From Platanthera guangdongensis (taxonomy: Eukaryota > Streptophyta > Magnoliopsida > Asparagales > Orchidaceae): a DNA stretch of 64,000 nt. The notes under the pieces are model-generated. The model had not been told where the DNA came from. It ran no database searches and saw only the letters and a list, made by a program, of their open reading frames with translations. The position numbers and the translations under genes are program-made. The DNA lies in NCBI GenBank assembly GCA_039583875.1, contig CM077153.1:117362568-117426567 (forward strand), read 5' to 3'. How positions within the stretch are numbered: position 1 is the first letter of the stretch; every line of letters starts with the position of its first letter. Of the stretch, positions 34,718 through 46,878 are shown piece after piece.

Positions 34718-35089
34718 CTATAATAATCCACCGGGGCTCTTGCATTCCGCCTTCACCCTTTGACAGGCCTCGCAATAGGTAACAAAATATCTGACGTCTT
34801 TATTCATTCCCGGCCAACACATGGTCTTTCGCAAGTTAGCGTACATCTTGGAAATCCCAGGATGCACCAAATACTGAGAGCAATGTGCCTCTCTCAGGAT
34901 ATCTTCCTGAATTTTACCACCTTTGGGAATGTAGAGCCGGCCACGAAAATAAACGAGGCCGTCTTTTAGTGTATACTCTTCGGTAGTCCAATCTTCAATT
35001 GACTTGATTGTTGGTGCCAGAGCCGCATCCTTTCCTTGCTCCACCTGGATTCGGTCCCGAATATCACAGACTATACTCATGGTCGCCAA
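34718..35089 (-). pseudogene. pol: Integrase N-terminal zinc domain and RNase H/integrase linker of Z
   Basis: The frame includes the HHCC zinc-binding region: EAHCSQYLVHPG, MCWPGMNKDV and CEACQRVK. It stops at a TAG where the family normally continues into the catalytic core. Another stop lies just upstream near 35090. Confidence 0.88.
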
Positions 35090-37020
35090 TTACTCTATAT
35101 ACTTTTCCGAAGGAACTTTATACACCGAAGTGATCTCTAATTCCTCAAGCATTCGAACTAATTCCATACTCATCAACCGAGACTCGGAGCTCTAGTCCAG
35201 TACTTTTCTGCTCAATGCATCAGCCACTGAGTTTGCTTTTCCTAGGTGGTAGTTCAAGGTGAACTCATAATCGCACAAAAACTCCAACCAGCACTGCTGC
35301 CTCAAATTCAGTTCCTTCTGAGTGTGCACATACTTTAGATTTTTGTGGTCCGAAAATATCTAGCAATGGACTCCAAATAGGTAGTGTCTCCAAACCTTCA
35401 GGGCGAATACCACTGCCCCCAATTCCAAATCGTGAACTGGATAGTTGAGTTCATGCTTCTTTAGTTGCCTTGAGGTATAAGCGATCACGTGACCGTGCTG
35501 CATCAGTACCGCTCCCATCCCTTGATAAGATGCATCCATGTAAACTTGAAATCCTTCCTTCCCATACGGAAGTGCCAGGATAGGAGCAAAGGTAAGTCTA
35601 TCTTTTAGTTCTTGGAACGCAGCTTCACACTAGGGTGTCCACTCGTATGGCACACCTTTCTTTATCAGGGGATTAAGAGGAAGGGCAATCTTTGAGAACC
35701 CTTTTACGAACTTGCGATAATATCTGGCAAGTCTAAGGAAACTCTGCACATCGACTGCTGACTTCAAGGGCGACCATTCCTTCACGTCACGTAGCTTGGT
35801 CGGATCCACAGCTAGTCCAGCCCCACTGATCACATGGCCCAAGACGGCAACTTCTTGGAGCCAGAATTCGCACTTGCTGAACTTAGCAAACAGGGTATGC
35901 TCTTTTAGCTTCCCCAGTACCATGGTCAGATGTTTGACATGCTCTTCCTCTGTCTTTGGGTAGACCAAAATGTCATCGATGAAAATGATGATGAAGATAT
36001 CTAGATAAGGCTCGAACACTTTGTTCATCAAACTCATGAAAGCTGAAGGTGCATTTGTGAGCCCAAATGGCATCACGATGAACTCGTACAAACCGTATCT
36101 TGAGCTGAAAGCTGTATTCTGAATGTCTTCCTCTTATAACCTCAACTGATAATACCCCGAGCTCAAATCTAACTTGGAAAACCAATGCGCTCCTACCAAT
36201 TGATCGAACAACTCGTCGATCCGGGGTAGCGGATAATTATTCCGCACCGTCAGTCGATTGAGCTCCCAATAGTCTATGCATAAACGCAAGGTTCTATCCT
36301 TCTTCTTAACGAACAGGACAGGGGCTCCCCAAGGTGATTAGTTAGGGCGAACAAACCTTGATTCCACCAGTTCTTGCAACTGAACTCTAAACTCTGTGAG
36401 TTCCTTCGGGGCCATTCGTTAAGGGGTCCTGGAGACGGGCTTGGCGCCCGGTACTAGCTTAATTTGAAAATCCACTTCTCTATGCGGGGGTAATCCTGGC
36501 AATTACTCGGGAAATACCTCAGGGAAGTCCCGCACTACCAGCACATCCTTCATATCTATTTTCACCTCCTTCAGTTCAAAACATATCATGCACACTTCTT
36601 CCCCCCTCATGTGAGCTTTCAAGGCCTGAATCGAAGATAATAACAAACGAGGTGCAAATTTTATACCTTGAAAGATGACATCAGTGTCCCCGTGTCTCAA
36701 GTAAATTCGCTTCTCCGCGTAATCAATTCTTGCGTAGTGCCAATCCAACTACACCATGCCCAGAATGAGATCAAATTCTGGCATTATCAAAACTGTGGCA
36801 GGGATTTCAAAGGCCTTTCCCCCAATGAGTATCTACAATTCGCACTTGGCAGTTGCGGTCATCTCAGAGAAGTCTGGGAGGCGTACTCGTCGAGCAATAC
36901 CAGTGAAGTATTGTACTCCTTCTAGGTCTTTAATGAAGTCCGCAGACACAAACGAGTGCGAGGCACCAGTATCGAATAACATATAGGCTGGTTTCCCACC
37001 GACCACCACGGTGCCTAAGT
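35090..37020 (-). pseudogene. pol: Protease, reverse transcriptase and RNase H of Z
   Basis: Reading leftwards on the minus strand: aspartic protease with FDTGASHSFVS near 36970 and ILGMV near 36755; reverse transcriptase with [40 protein letters not shown] and the FIDDILVY catalytic box (about 35965); RNase H with [22 protein letters not shown] and SDHKNLKY (35330-35550). The longest clean piece is 35630-36091. In-frame stops lie for example near 36500, 36420, 36343, 36135, 35628 and 35360. Domain order is the Ty3/gypsy one, with integrase after RNase H. Confidence 0.9.
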
Positions 37021-38200
37021 ACCAATAACAATACTCAAAGCTAGATCTCTAGTGCATCTTAAGCATCTTATGGTTAATAATGAAGATGTGATAACTAACT
37101 GTAACATACCTGCAATCACCTCCTAAGGGATCTGCTCCTGTGTCATGTCCAGCGCGAACACTTAATTCCGAGCAGGTCTGGGGTTTCGTCCTCATGGTCC
37201 TCGTCCTAGACCATGCATATGTCCACGCCGTCGTGGAGCTGCCGGAGGGAGATCAAGAGGAGCATTCCCAAACAGCTGCGGGCAGTAATGCTAGATGTGG
37301 CTCGTTTGGTTGCATTGGAAGCACACTAGCTCATTCCGCCCCTCGGGTTGCTAAAACTGTTGAAGATGTGGAGGTGGTGGCAATGCTGGCGGCTGAGGAA
37401 CCAGGTGCTCCATTTTAAAATTCCTGTGGAAACGCCTGCCACCTCTCTGATGTTCTCTTCCTCCTCTGTAGTCATGTATCCTTCTATTGCTAGTAACGGC
37501 TTCCATCACACCCTTAGCAGGTCTCTTACCGCTTCCCAAGTGGTCTGCTTCTAGCCTCTTCGCCATGTCAATTATTTCCGCCAAGCTGAAGTCCGCTATA
37601 AACAAAAGGGTCTATCTTAGGGGGTCCCGCAGCCCTTTGTAGAAGTGCTTAGCGTATCCTCTGTCATCCAAGTCATATGAGTCGGCAAATCTCGCGAGAT
37701 GTTGGAACTCTCGTTGATACTCCGTAATCGACTTCGATCCTTGCTTCAGCTGTAAAAATCTCTCTTCGATTTCATATCGAGCAGACGAGGAAATGAAGTG
37801 ATCTAAAAAGGCTCCTGAGAACTCGCTCCAGCTAATCTCCGTATAAACTCACCCTTGAAAGGTGGAGCCCATGAGGGACTTCCACCACCTCTTGGCATGT
37901 AGTTCCAGGAGTGCCACACCTAGGGTTACAGCCATGTTGTTCGGACATCTAATTCCCGCCAGCAGTTCTTGCATGGTGTCGAGTCATTCCTCCGTACGCA
38001 CTGCCGACTCTGTCCCAAGGTAGGCAGGAGGGGAAAGAGCTCGGAAAGTGCTCAACCAATTGGAGCCTGGAGCTTGTTGTTGTATGGGGGCTTGTTGGGA
38101 TCTAAAGGCATCCAAGATAGCTGTGAGCGTCTGCCCTAGCTCCAATTACTGAAACTGTGTGGGTACGGACGGGGCGGGGGTGCCCCCTACTGGCTCAACG
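37021..38200 (-). pseudogene. gag: gag of Z with a decayed zinc knuckle
   Basis: On the minus strand the typical gypsy gag core is readable: AKRWWKSLMG, FSGAFLDHFISSSARYEIEERFLQLKQGSKSITEYQ (in parts) and LARFADSYDLDD, between about 37900 and 37650. A basic stretch and a knuckle CFQCNQTSH with an internal stop follow near 37300. The intact piece is 37351-37605. Several stops interrupt. The start codon is not clear; it lies between 38100 and 38370. Confidence 0.85.
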
Positions 38201-39479
38201 TGCACTGAGATCTACACGTAGAGTACAAACCTAAGGTCAAGTTGGCTAATCTTAAGGTCAAAGTTGGATATATAGTGTGAATTACATATGGGCACACTAC
38301 TGCTTCCGCTAAGTCAGTTAGTCCCCAAACTGACTAATCGAACGGGGGTGGCACCATGATCGTAGCAAGCTGATACAATTTGTAAGACTCCCCTCTCGGA
38401 ACACAAAACACAGCACGAGCGGAGCCTTATGCCTAGAACAGCCGACTTGCGGTGGCACCAATGCACGTGTTGGTCTGTACCGCAAGCCACCTATTCTGCC
38501 AGCCATAAACAATATCATCCAATGCCAACCCAACCAAGAATATAGAATAGAAGTCAATCCACACATAAGGAAAATAGTCCAAAAATACATCAAGAATAAG
38601 AAGCTACAACAAACTTCTAAAATATCAGAGTACGGGTATAACTTGCCCAAAGGGCTACATAATGAGTCTCTCAACTCACATCGGTCACTGACAGTATCGA
38701 AGGCACCATCCCTTTAGGCCCTATCATCCTAGCCTGGTTGTCCTGCTGTATGACCTGTTGTTGTCCTGTCTGCGGGGTTTCCTCCTAAAAAGGAAGACAT
38801 GGCAACCGTTAGTCAAAAAGACTAAGTGGCTATCACATCCGCTCCCCCGGCGACTCCTCGGCATCGGGTGGAGAAAGGAACAAGGGTACAATATATTTAT
38901 ATAAGCATTAGAACAAGAAAGTGGAGTAAGTATACATGAGATGAGTATAATAGAAGTAATGTAAAACAATATTATCAGCATTCTTATTTAGCAATTCTAC
39001 TCAAGCTATATCAATCCATCTACGCATATAGATCTACAACAGGAAAGTAACTTATCTTATAAGAATGTTCATACAAACTTATAAGTTGAGGATCGGCTCA
39101 ACAGTAAAGTAACTCGTCGTATAAGAGTGCTCATACAAACTTATATGATGAGGATCTTGTGTATGCAATGCAATATAATGATATGAATGCAATGCAATGA
39201 CTCACCCATGATCAAGCACATGCAACTGCTATATCGACACAGACTTGTAGTTCCCACTTTTCGAGCAGCTATCTTACCTCTCAGGCGTCAACCATCATGG
39301 TCAGGCGGTGATAGTAGAGCGGGCTTCTCCACAACTAGGCGAGCATCCACATTACCAATCCTAGGCCTCCATACGCCTCAATGCTAAGAACACAACAGCG
39401 GAGCTCACATGCGTACTACGGCTCAGCGAGAGTCTCGGGTAGATGTGCACCGAGAACCAAGCCCCGAACTAGCCTATGT

Positions 39480-39830
39480 TGTGATCCGAAAGGAGCCTCG
39501 GAAAAAGAATGAGGACCAAGCCCAACCGTCCACTTGGCACGGAAGGAGCCACGGGAATGAGCACCGAGGACCAAGCCCAACCGCCCAAAGTTTATCTGTC
39601 AGCTCCCGTCGGTGTGACAACCTGTGAGCCCGAAGACCTGCCACACTATCGTTAATCCAGGATTACGACACCACGTGTTGACTCACACCGCATGCAATTT
39701 CACATCATCGTGGCACGGAAGGAGCCTCGGAAAAAACACAAGAACCAAGCCCAACCATCCACTTGGAACGGAAGGAGCCTCGGGAATGAACACCGAGGAC
39801 CAAGCCCAACCGTCCACTTATGTCTCTTCT
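39480..39830 (-). repeat. Direct repeats of about 53 bp in R/U5 of Z
   Basis: Units built on AAGGAGCC(T/A)CGG, GAGGACCAAGCCCAACC and CCACTTGG(C/A)ACGG occur as two tandem pairs (about 39485-39590 and 39718-39822), with a unique 120 bp between. The left LTR has the same arrangement at 31336-31645. Y was inserted into one unit of the left LTR, at its GAGGACC. Confidence 0.8.
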
Positions 39831-41064
39831 CAGCATTACCAAACAAGTGCGGTCAAACCCCCGCACGTACACCCTTTCACAATCCCATGCCCAAGATACT
39901 TATGGGTTCATTATTGGTGTAAGGCTATTTCACACATTCGTCATCTAAGACCACGACCGTTTGTTCGTAACAGTCATTACCAATTATGTACAACACATTC
40001 AAGCCATGTTCATCATTATTAAACCCTTTACCATTGTCAAGCACGTTCTCAATATTTCACATATTTAAATCTTTCCCTAACCTCCACCAAATCACCTCGA
40101 TCAAGTACACTCTTCTTCATCATCTGTTAATTAGGGAATCAATCCAACAAATGTTATTAACATATTTCACTCAAATCATTTATAGTCTAAATTCCACAAA
40201 CCTTGACGTTACTGTACCATGATCTCTCTACCAATACAAAACAAACACGAGAATTACATGTGCAGGAATAATTACTATACAACAACTGCAAACGGGGATT
40301 CCTGAGGCTATAGGAATCTGGTGAAGGCATTTAACAACTCGTTGGAAAGGTATTTCCAAGAGCTATGACTTTCGTGTTTAGTCAAAAGCCCAGTTCTGGC
40401 CACATCGAGTCTGAAAATGGCCTCGAAGGTTACTGCGCGCATAAAACAGATTTCTGAGCGCATCTTAAAGCAGATCGGATGACATCAGTTCGTCTTCTTC
40501 CTTCAACCAAACTTCCAAATAACATCCAGAATTTCTCATCCCTTATTCACCCTCATAAGGCCACTTCTCTTCATGACACCAGTCCATAAACTGCATTCGA
40601 AGTGAGGGAAAGGTTGAAGACTCTAACTCCTAGGACACATATCCTAGCATGTCCTTTTCCTAGAAACCTTCTTCTCACAAATCAAGAATATTTTGAGTCG
40701 ATATCTCTCTTAGAAATAACTAAAGATCTAGCACCAAGGGAGAGGGTAGGAAGCTCACCTCATTTCCGGCATTTCCGGACATGGATCTTGTCACCCTTCT
40801 CGGTGGCATCTTCTTCTCCTCGGTCGGTGTTAGTTCTTCACGGGAAGAAGATCGGCTCCAGCACCTTCTTCCTCTTCAGCAGTTTCTTACAGCAATGGCT
40901 TGGAAGGAAGACTAGAAACGGCTAGGTTTTTCTCACCTTTTTCATGTGAGAAGTTTGGCAACTAAATAGAGACGTGTCGCCCTATCATTGGACCGCCAAT
41001 CAACTTAGTAAATGAGTCTCTTCAAAACGACGCAGCCAGAAAATTCATCAAAACCCGAAATTGA

Positions 41065-41640
41065 ATTACACGGGTAGGGACATGCCCGTGTCACTACCCG
41101 TGTCCTGCTCGGGAAGAATGTGGTCGACGATTCGTCGAGCTCTGCTAGACGAATCGTCGAGCTGCGTGGAAACACATAGGTAGGGACACGCCCGTATCAC
41201 TACCCATGTCCTGCTCGGGAGGAATACGGTCGATGATTTGTCGAGCTCTGCTCGACGAGTCCTCGAGCTACTACCTGGACACACACGGGTAAGGACATTC
41301 CCGTGTCTCTACCCGTGTCCTACTCGGTAGGAACACGGTCGACGAGTCATCGAGCTGCTGCTTGGACACACACGGGTAGGGATACGCCCATGTCTCTACC
41401 CGTGTCCTGCTTGGAGGAACACGGTTGACAGTGTTAGTCGAGCTCTGCTCGATGAATACATACATGTTAGAGATATTAATAATACACACGAGTAGGGATA
41501 CGCCTGTGTCACTACCTATGTCCTTCTCTGGAGATTTCATAAAGAAGACGCAAAGGCACCAGAGAACCAAAAGGGTATGGACACTCCCATGTCACTACCC
41601 GTGTCCTACTCTGGACCAACTTCGCCTCCCTTACTCGAGT
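41065..41640 (-). repeat. Tandem block of about 100 bp units in the right Z LTR
   Basis: Same structure as 32885-33445. The first inverted repeat has ACACGGGTAG at 41068-41077 and CTACCCGTGT at 41094-41103. The following TCGTCGAGC dyads are at about 41124-41162. Five to six units of decreasing similarity follow to the right. Confidence 0.88.
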
Positions 41641-41732
41641 GCAAGCCTAACTGTCAGCACTCTCTGAGCTCAAGTCAACTCTCCTGACTTAAAAGTGTGC
41701 ACAAGGGTCCTAGCACAAATTGGGACGTTACA

Positions 41733-41737
41733 TGCAG
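41733..41737 (+). repeat. Right flank of Z: decayed target-site duplication
   Basis: TGCAG here against TATAG at 22630-22634, two differences in five. Removing one copy restores a continuous X gag frame across the site, which supports the boundary. Confidence 0.7.
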
Positions 41738-42700
41738 TGATACCACTAGAATGGATAGAGGCATAGAAAAAGCTGAAGATTGTTGATGTCAAAGCAATGA
41801 ATATATTGGCCCAGACTATGTCAGATGACATTTTACAGAAGGTTGTTGAATGCTCTTCAGCAAAACATATTTGGGACTCCCTCAACAAAATGGTTGTTGG
41901 ATCTACTAATGAGAGAAAAGACAAAAGATCACATCTCATCACCCAATATGAAAACTTCAAGAAGGGAGAATCTGAATCTATAGCTGTGATGTATACTAGG
42001 CTCAGTCTCATTGTAAATGAACTGAAAACACTGGAAAGGACATCACATTGATAGAAGTCAATGATAAGATCCTCATATGTTTCCCTAGCACATGGTACTC
42101 AAGGATCTGGCCAATCAAGGAAGTCAGAAGCCTAAATGAGATTTCTAAAGAGACTTTGTTGGGCAAGCTCAAATCTTACGAGCTGCTCAATAAGTCAAGG
42201 GAAGCAGAACAAAGGACACCACCTGCAGCAAAGAAAGAGAAGAATATTGCCTTCCATGTAATAGAAGAAGGAGAAATTCTTCCAGAGAATGAAGATCTTA
42301 TAGGTCTCTTGGCTAAGAGATTCTATAAGATTGCAAGGAAAGACTTCAGGTGGAGATATTCTAGAAACACTGATAAGCCAAGGTATAACAAGACACCCAC
42401 TAAAGAAATTGTGTGTTATGGGTGCAAGAAGGCAGGACATATTCTTCCTGAATGTCCTGAGAATCAGAAGAAGGGAAAGAAGAAAGAGAAAGATCACAGG
42501 AAGCACTTCAACAGACCCTCTTCTGACAAACACAAATAGAAGGAGAGGGGTTTTGTAGCTGAAACCTGGAGTGACTCAGATGATGAGTCTTCACCCAGCA
42601 CAAGTGAAGATGAAGAGTAAGCTAAGGCCAAAGAACTATGTTTGATGGCAATCAATGCATCATGCAATAATTTTGAGGCTGAATCAGAATTTGAAGAAGA
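41738..42700 (+). pseudogene. gag: gag of X, C-terminal part with zinc knuckle
   Basis: It continues the frame broken at 22634: gag helical segments (KAMNILAQTMSDDILQKV, HIWDSLNKMV, RLSLIVNELKTL) with one stop near 41765 and a frame change near 42045, then GKLKSYELLNKSREAE. The zinc knuckle CYGCKKAGHILPEC is intact at about 42415-42456. After a TAG at 42537, acidic sequence (WSDSDDESSPSTSEDEE) continues in the same frame, as in sirevirus gag between the first knuckle and the coiled coil. Confidence 0.82.
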
Positions 42701-43669
42701 TTAGGAATCTCTACCCTTGACTTTTCTTCAGAATAATTTAAGAAGGATTTCAAAATATTATGCAAAGACTTAATAAAATCTGAGAAGGAGTTAAGACTTC
42801 TCAAAGTAAAGATAACTGAATTAAATGAATTTTCTTCTGAAAACATAAAACTTAAAGAAGATTTGAAAAATCTTAAAGAACAAACAAATTCACTTAACAA
42901 AAATTAACTAAGGTCAAGCAGATTGAAGAATCCTTTAATGGGAGAATCATCAAACTGATGAATATCACAAGCACGGTAAGTGGCAGGCTAAATGGCAAAC
43001 TAGGCTTATGAGCTTCATCAAGTCAACCACAGTTATTACAGTAAAATATTTTATCAACACCTATAAAATTTGTTTCTGCCAAAGGAAAGAAAATTTTACA
43101 AGTCACAGATAAAGCCACTAAAATTTCATAAAAGAATAAGCAAGAGCAAATTAAACATCTACAGGAAAACCATGTTCAAAACAATTTGTCGAATAGAGCT
43201 CGATGAAATAATGATTATTCGTCGAATAGAGCTCGATGAACTATGAACGCAGAATTTGTGCACAATTATTCACATGGTGCTCAATGAATTCACTATGATT
43301 CGTCGAACTGTGATCGATGAACGTGGAACGCAGAATATGACCAATATTATTCTTTGAACAGAGCTCGACGAATTCACTTCCATTCGTCGAACTCAGATCG
43401 ACGAACTCATTTTAATTCGTCGAACCCAAATTCTTGTAACAGAAATTTTAATTCTTTTAAATAATATAATCAGACACAAAAATTTAAGAATCCTTTTACT
43501 CAGTGGATAATTACTCCTAGGAGATATCATCCACTTGGTTATAATGACCAACCTGAATACTCTTTTATTTATACTAGTTACATCAAGAAAGTAAGACCCA
43601 AGGTAACCTGTGTCAAAAACATCTAATTTATTTTTGAAGGGAAAACATTATCCTCCCATAGAGAAACAG
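42701..43669 (+). other. Decayed spacer between gag and protease of X
   Basis: A/T-rich, with remnants of a Lys/Glu-rich coiled-coil coding region (42740-42900). Then comes an internal array of TCGWCGA words (43185-43435), and A/T-rich sequence to the protease. No continuous frame. Confidence 0.6.
43185..43435 (+). repeat. TCGWCGA/GAGCTCGATGAA array inside X
   Basis: Eight to ten words such as ATTCGTCGAA, GAGCTCGATGAA and AGATCGACGAACTC occur over 250 bp, in both orientations. This array is in the internal region, not in an LTR, unlike the others. Confidence 0.82.
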
Positions 43670-43905
43670 TGATATCTGGAAAGTGGGTGCTCAAAACACA
43701 TGACAAGATGTAAAGACAACTTGCAAGAATTCAAAGCTAAGCTTGGACCTAAAGTCATTTTTGGAGACTCCAACTGTGGCCAGACTAATGGCAATGGAAT
43801 TGTAAAGGTTGGAGAAGTTACCTTCACAGAGGTAGCTTATGTGAAAGGTCTCAAGCATAACCCGATATCCATAAGTTAATTATGTGATGAAGGTTATCAG
43901 AGCAA
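43670..43905 (+). pseudogene. pol: Protease remnant of X
   Basis: The segment reads SGCSKHMTRCKDNL, then LGPKVIFGDSN and EVAYVKGLKHNPISIS, which are copia protease and downstream linker patterns. The residue before SGCS is Glu in place of the catalytic Asp of DSG. A stop follows at about 43879. Integrase and reverse transcriptase do not follow; the next coding region is the additional ORF. Confidence 0.75.
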
Positions 43906-43935
43906 TGGTGATTTCTTAGGCGGTTCTTTCAGCGA

Positions 43936-46706
43936 TGAAATTTGATGCTGGATTTGACATAGACATGGATTCCTTTCAACATTATGATCAAATCTTCCAG
44001 GATATTCTGAAATTGTCGAGGATCAGAATATGAAGAAGTTTATGACTACAAGGATGAAACTTCCAGTTGTTGAAATTAAAGAATGGGTTCACAATGCAAG
44101 GTTTTCTGATCAATCAACAGTTACTGGGTCAATCTCTAGAAATCAGGTTACTTTATCACCTGATATTTTAGCTGAAATTTTTGGTTTTGTTAATGGAGAG
44201 GATGACATAGACTTGTCAAATTATGAATTTGATATTATACTAGAAAGGTTGGGTCATACACAGGGAAACCCTAACCATCTCTTGAAGAAAATTTATTCTA
44301 TAGAGTATAAAGTTTTGGCTGATATTGTTGGAAAAGTCATATTGGGCAAACACTCTGTCCATGACTATGTAACTAGGAACCAGTTCTTCGTGATGTGTGC
44401 CTTAGTTAATCAAAAATCTATTAATTGGGGCATGATTTTGTTTGAATCAATTAAGAAGAAAATCAACAAGAAGGATGTTGGTATTGGAAGGGTTCTGGGC
44501 ATCTTCCTGCAAGCCAAGTGCCCTAAACTCCTGATCTCCCAGACAATCCACATAAATGCATCCACGAGGCTAACATCTGCCTTATTTGGAAGATGGGAGA
44601 GGGTCATCCCTAAGCCTCCCAGGGATGCTTCTTCCAAAATAGCTTCTCAAGGCACATGGGCTGTAACAGCCACTCTCCCAACCCCAGTAGAAGTCACTAC
44701 TCCTCATATCTCTTCTCCTCCTCCATCACGACATCATTCCCCTAGACAGCTATCTCCATCATCTCACCTACCATCTCCACCTCATTCTCCTATTCAGTCA
44801 CCAACTCCACATGATGACTCTCTCATTCTTCAGTCACTTATACCACCCATTACATCTGAAGATATACTATCCACTTCATTTTATCCAGAATCATCCATTC
44901 TTCAGTTACCCTCATCTCCTCTACTTTCTAATCTACCTAACTTCAATCTACTTCCTCCATGTCCACCTCATTCACCTCAAATTCATAAATCTTCACCTCA
45001 CTCCCCTATTTAGGAAGAAAATATTCCTGATGTCACTCCTTCTGACATTCCAACACATTCTATTCCTAAAGCCTTTACCATCTATCCAACCTGCTCCACG
45101 CCATCATCTTCTACTGCTAATCCAAATTCCACATCTGCTACTCCTAATGATTATATGTATGTGGATTTTTCTTCTATATCTGTCAACATTCTTGAATTCA
45201 TCACTCCACTCAAAAAGCTGATAGTTGATGTTGTGGCTCCTCTTGTTGCTTCCATCTCTGCTCTCTCTGCTCAGGTTGCCTCCTCCCATGTTATCCCTTC
45301 TTCTAGGGGCCTAGATTTAGGTTTCCCTGGATCTAGGAAGGGGAGATGTCTTATGAAGAAGCTCCAACCACCAGAGTTCCAGCAGCAGCAGCAGACAACC
45401 CAGCAGCAGCAACAAATTTTTTAAATATTCAAGATACTGAGATGTTAAGTTCAGCTGAAGAAACAGAAGCAGCATTAGTTATTCCAGAAATAATCATTAT
45501 TGGTGATGTGTCTATCCATCCCACAGTTGACCTTTATTCTTTATTATCCAATTTTGATACTCTGCACAATGATTTTCAAGTTATTGAGAATAATTTTGCT
45601 AAAGCTATAGTATGTTATACTACTCCCATCAGTCATTCAATTTTAGAAGAGCTAAAGAACAGTCTTACTGTTATATCCTCTCAACCCCCAGTTTCTCAGA
45701 TAATAGTTATAGTTGATGATACAATAAATGTCAAAGAGCCAGTTTCTTCCCCTCCTACTTATGCTTAGGATGAAACTCCTATGCATAATTGATATGATAT
45801 TATGTTTCAAGATATGGAACAAGTTGACAATGTACAGATACAAACAACAGATATTGAAGATACACAGTCAGTAGTTTCAGTTCCTGATCAGTAAGAATTG
45901 CTTAAGCAGCTAGATGCTCTATGAGATCAACCTGTAGAAGATTCTGATGATGATGATGAAGAAGAATCAGATGAGTTAGATGATTCTATTTCTAAGAAAA
46001 GGAAGATTAAGAAAAAGAAGGCTACAGCTAAGGTTGCTCCTCAACCTTCAGCTACTACAGGCATTCCATATTACATATTGCATGGAATACCTCTCACTCC
46101 AGATCTACCTCATTAGATGCGATATTCTAAGAATGAATTGAAAAATAGGAAAAATATGAAAAGGTATGCTTCTCCTCTAAGGTCTAGGAGAGGACCTCCT
46201 CCTCCTCCACCAGCAGCAGGAGCAACAGGAAATATTTCTCAAAAGCCTACACCTTCTCAACATCTCAGGTCAGTCAGAGCAGACCCTCTAGGTCAGGATC
46301 ACAAGGCAGCAAGCAGCATTCAGTACAAAGAAGACAGCAGCAGTAGTCTAGCTCAGAGAGGCCTCCTTCCCCAACTTATGATCCAAAAATGTACCAGAAC
46401 TTCAGGATGGCCAGATTTAATGAGTTGATTGCTTTATCTCAAATTAATAAAGCTAAATCTAAAGGAAAGGACACCTCACAATTCTCAACTATGTCCTCTT
46501 ACCGGAAAAAGGAGCTAGATAAATATCAGGTAAAGAATTTATTCAATGTTGATGAATACATGAGTCTACATCCAGAGGCAGTTGTGCCCAGAGCTACATC
46601 ATTAAAGATTATTGACTCTCAAGATTTGAAGATGACTCAAAAGGAAGTTGAAGACCCCCAAGAGGAAGTTAATCTTCACCAAACCTTCTTTAGAATCTTC
46701 CTCTAA
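43936..46706 (+). pseudogene. Additional ORF of X in place of integrase and reverse transcriptase
   Basis: A long protein-coding region in pieces: 43936-44030, 44030-45013 (327 aa), the same frame after a TAG to 45424, another frame 45346-46428, and 46389-46706. The first part (about 190 residues) is a globular domain including VHDYVTRNQFFVMCALVNQK and INWGMILFESIKKK, loosely like the plant transposon-protein or mobile-type domains in extra ORFs of plant retroelements; this match is by memory and uncertain. Next come a Pro/Ser/His-rich linker, a Gln-rich run near 45380, an acidic tract and a basic cluster KKRKIKKKK (about 45995) that could be a nuclear signal. The C-terminal part is Lys-rich. 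No RT or IN motif is present. Confidence 0.6.
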
Positions 46707-46864
46707 TGCTCCTAAGAAAGACAAGTGATTTCTGATTTTATGTTCTTATAACTGTGTTTATGTGTATAACTCTCAAAACACTTATCTTATATATCTGCTG
46801 AAAGTTTCATTTCTGCTAGATATTTTATGCTTTTTGTTTTCATTTGTAAATAGTATACTCTCCC

Positions 46865-46878
46865 AAATAGGGGGATAT
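46865..46878 (+). promoter_or_regulatory. Polypurine tract of X
   Basis: AAATAGGGGGATAT immediately precedes the TGTTGGAACCC start of the right LTR. Confidence 0.88.

Larger units (their letters stand above)
22635..41732 (-). mobile_element. Element Z: Ty3/gypsy chromovirus (Tekay-like) inserted in X gag
   Basis: Z reads on the minus strand. LTRs: right (its 5') 38381-41732, 3352 bp; left (its 3') 22635-23771 plus 31341-33537, 3334 bp without Y. Internal region 33538-38380 encodes gag, protease, reverse transcriptase, RNase H and an integrase with a C-terminal chromodomain-like segment, in the gypsy order. A primer site reading TTGTATCAGC on the minus strand adjoins the right LTR. The flanks TATAG (22630-22634) and TGCAG (41733-41737) are a decayed target duplication. 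Many stops make it inactive. Confidence 0.93.
38381..41732 (-). repeat. Right (5') LTR of Z
   Basis: It runs from TGTAAGACTCCCCTC to GGGACGTTACA, 3352 bp. On the minus strand U3 begins at the right end with the tandem block at 41065-41640. CTATAAATG (plus coordinates 40178-40186) is the best TATA candidate. Further along, direct repeats at 39480-39830 lie in the R/U5 part. Confidence 0.93.
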
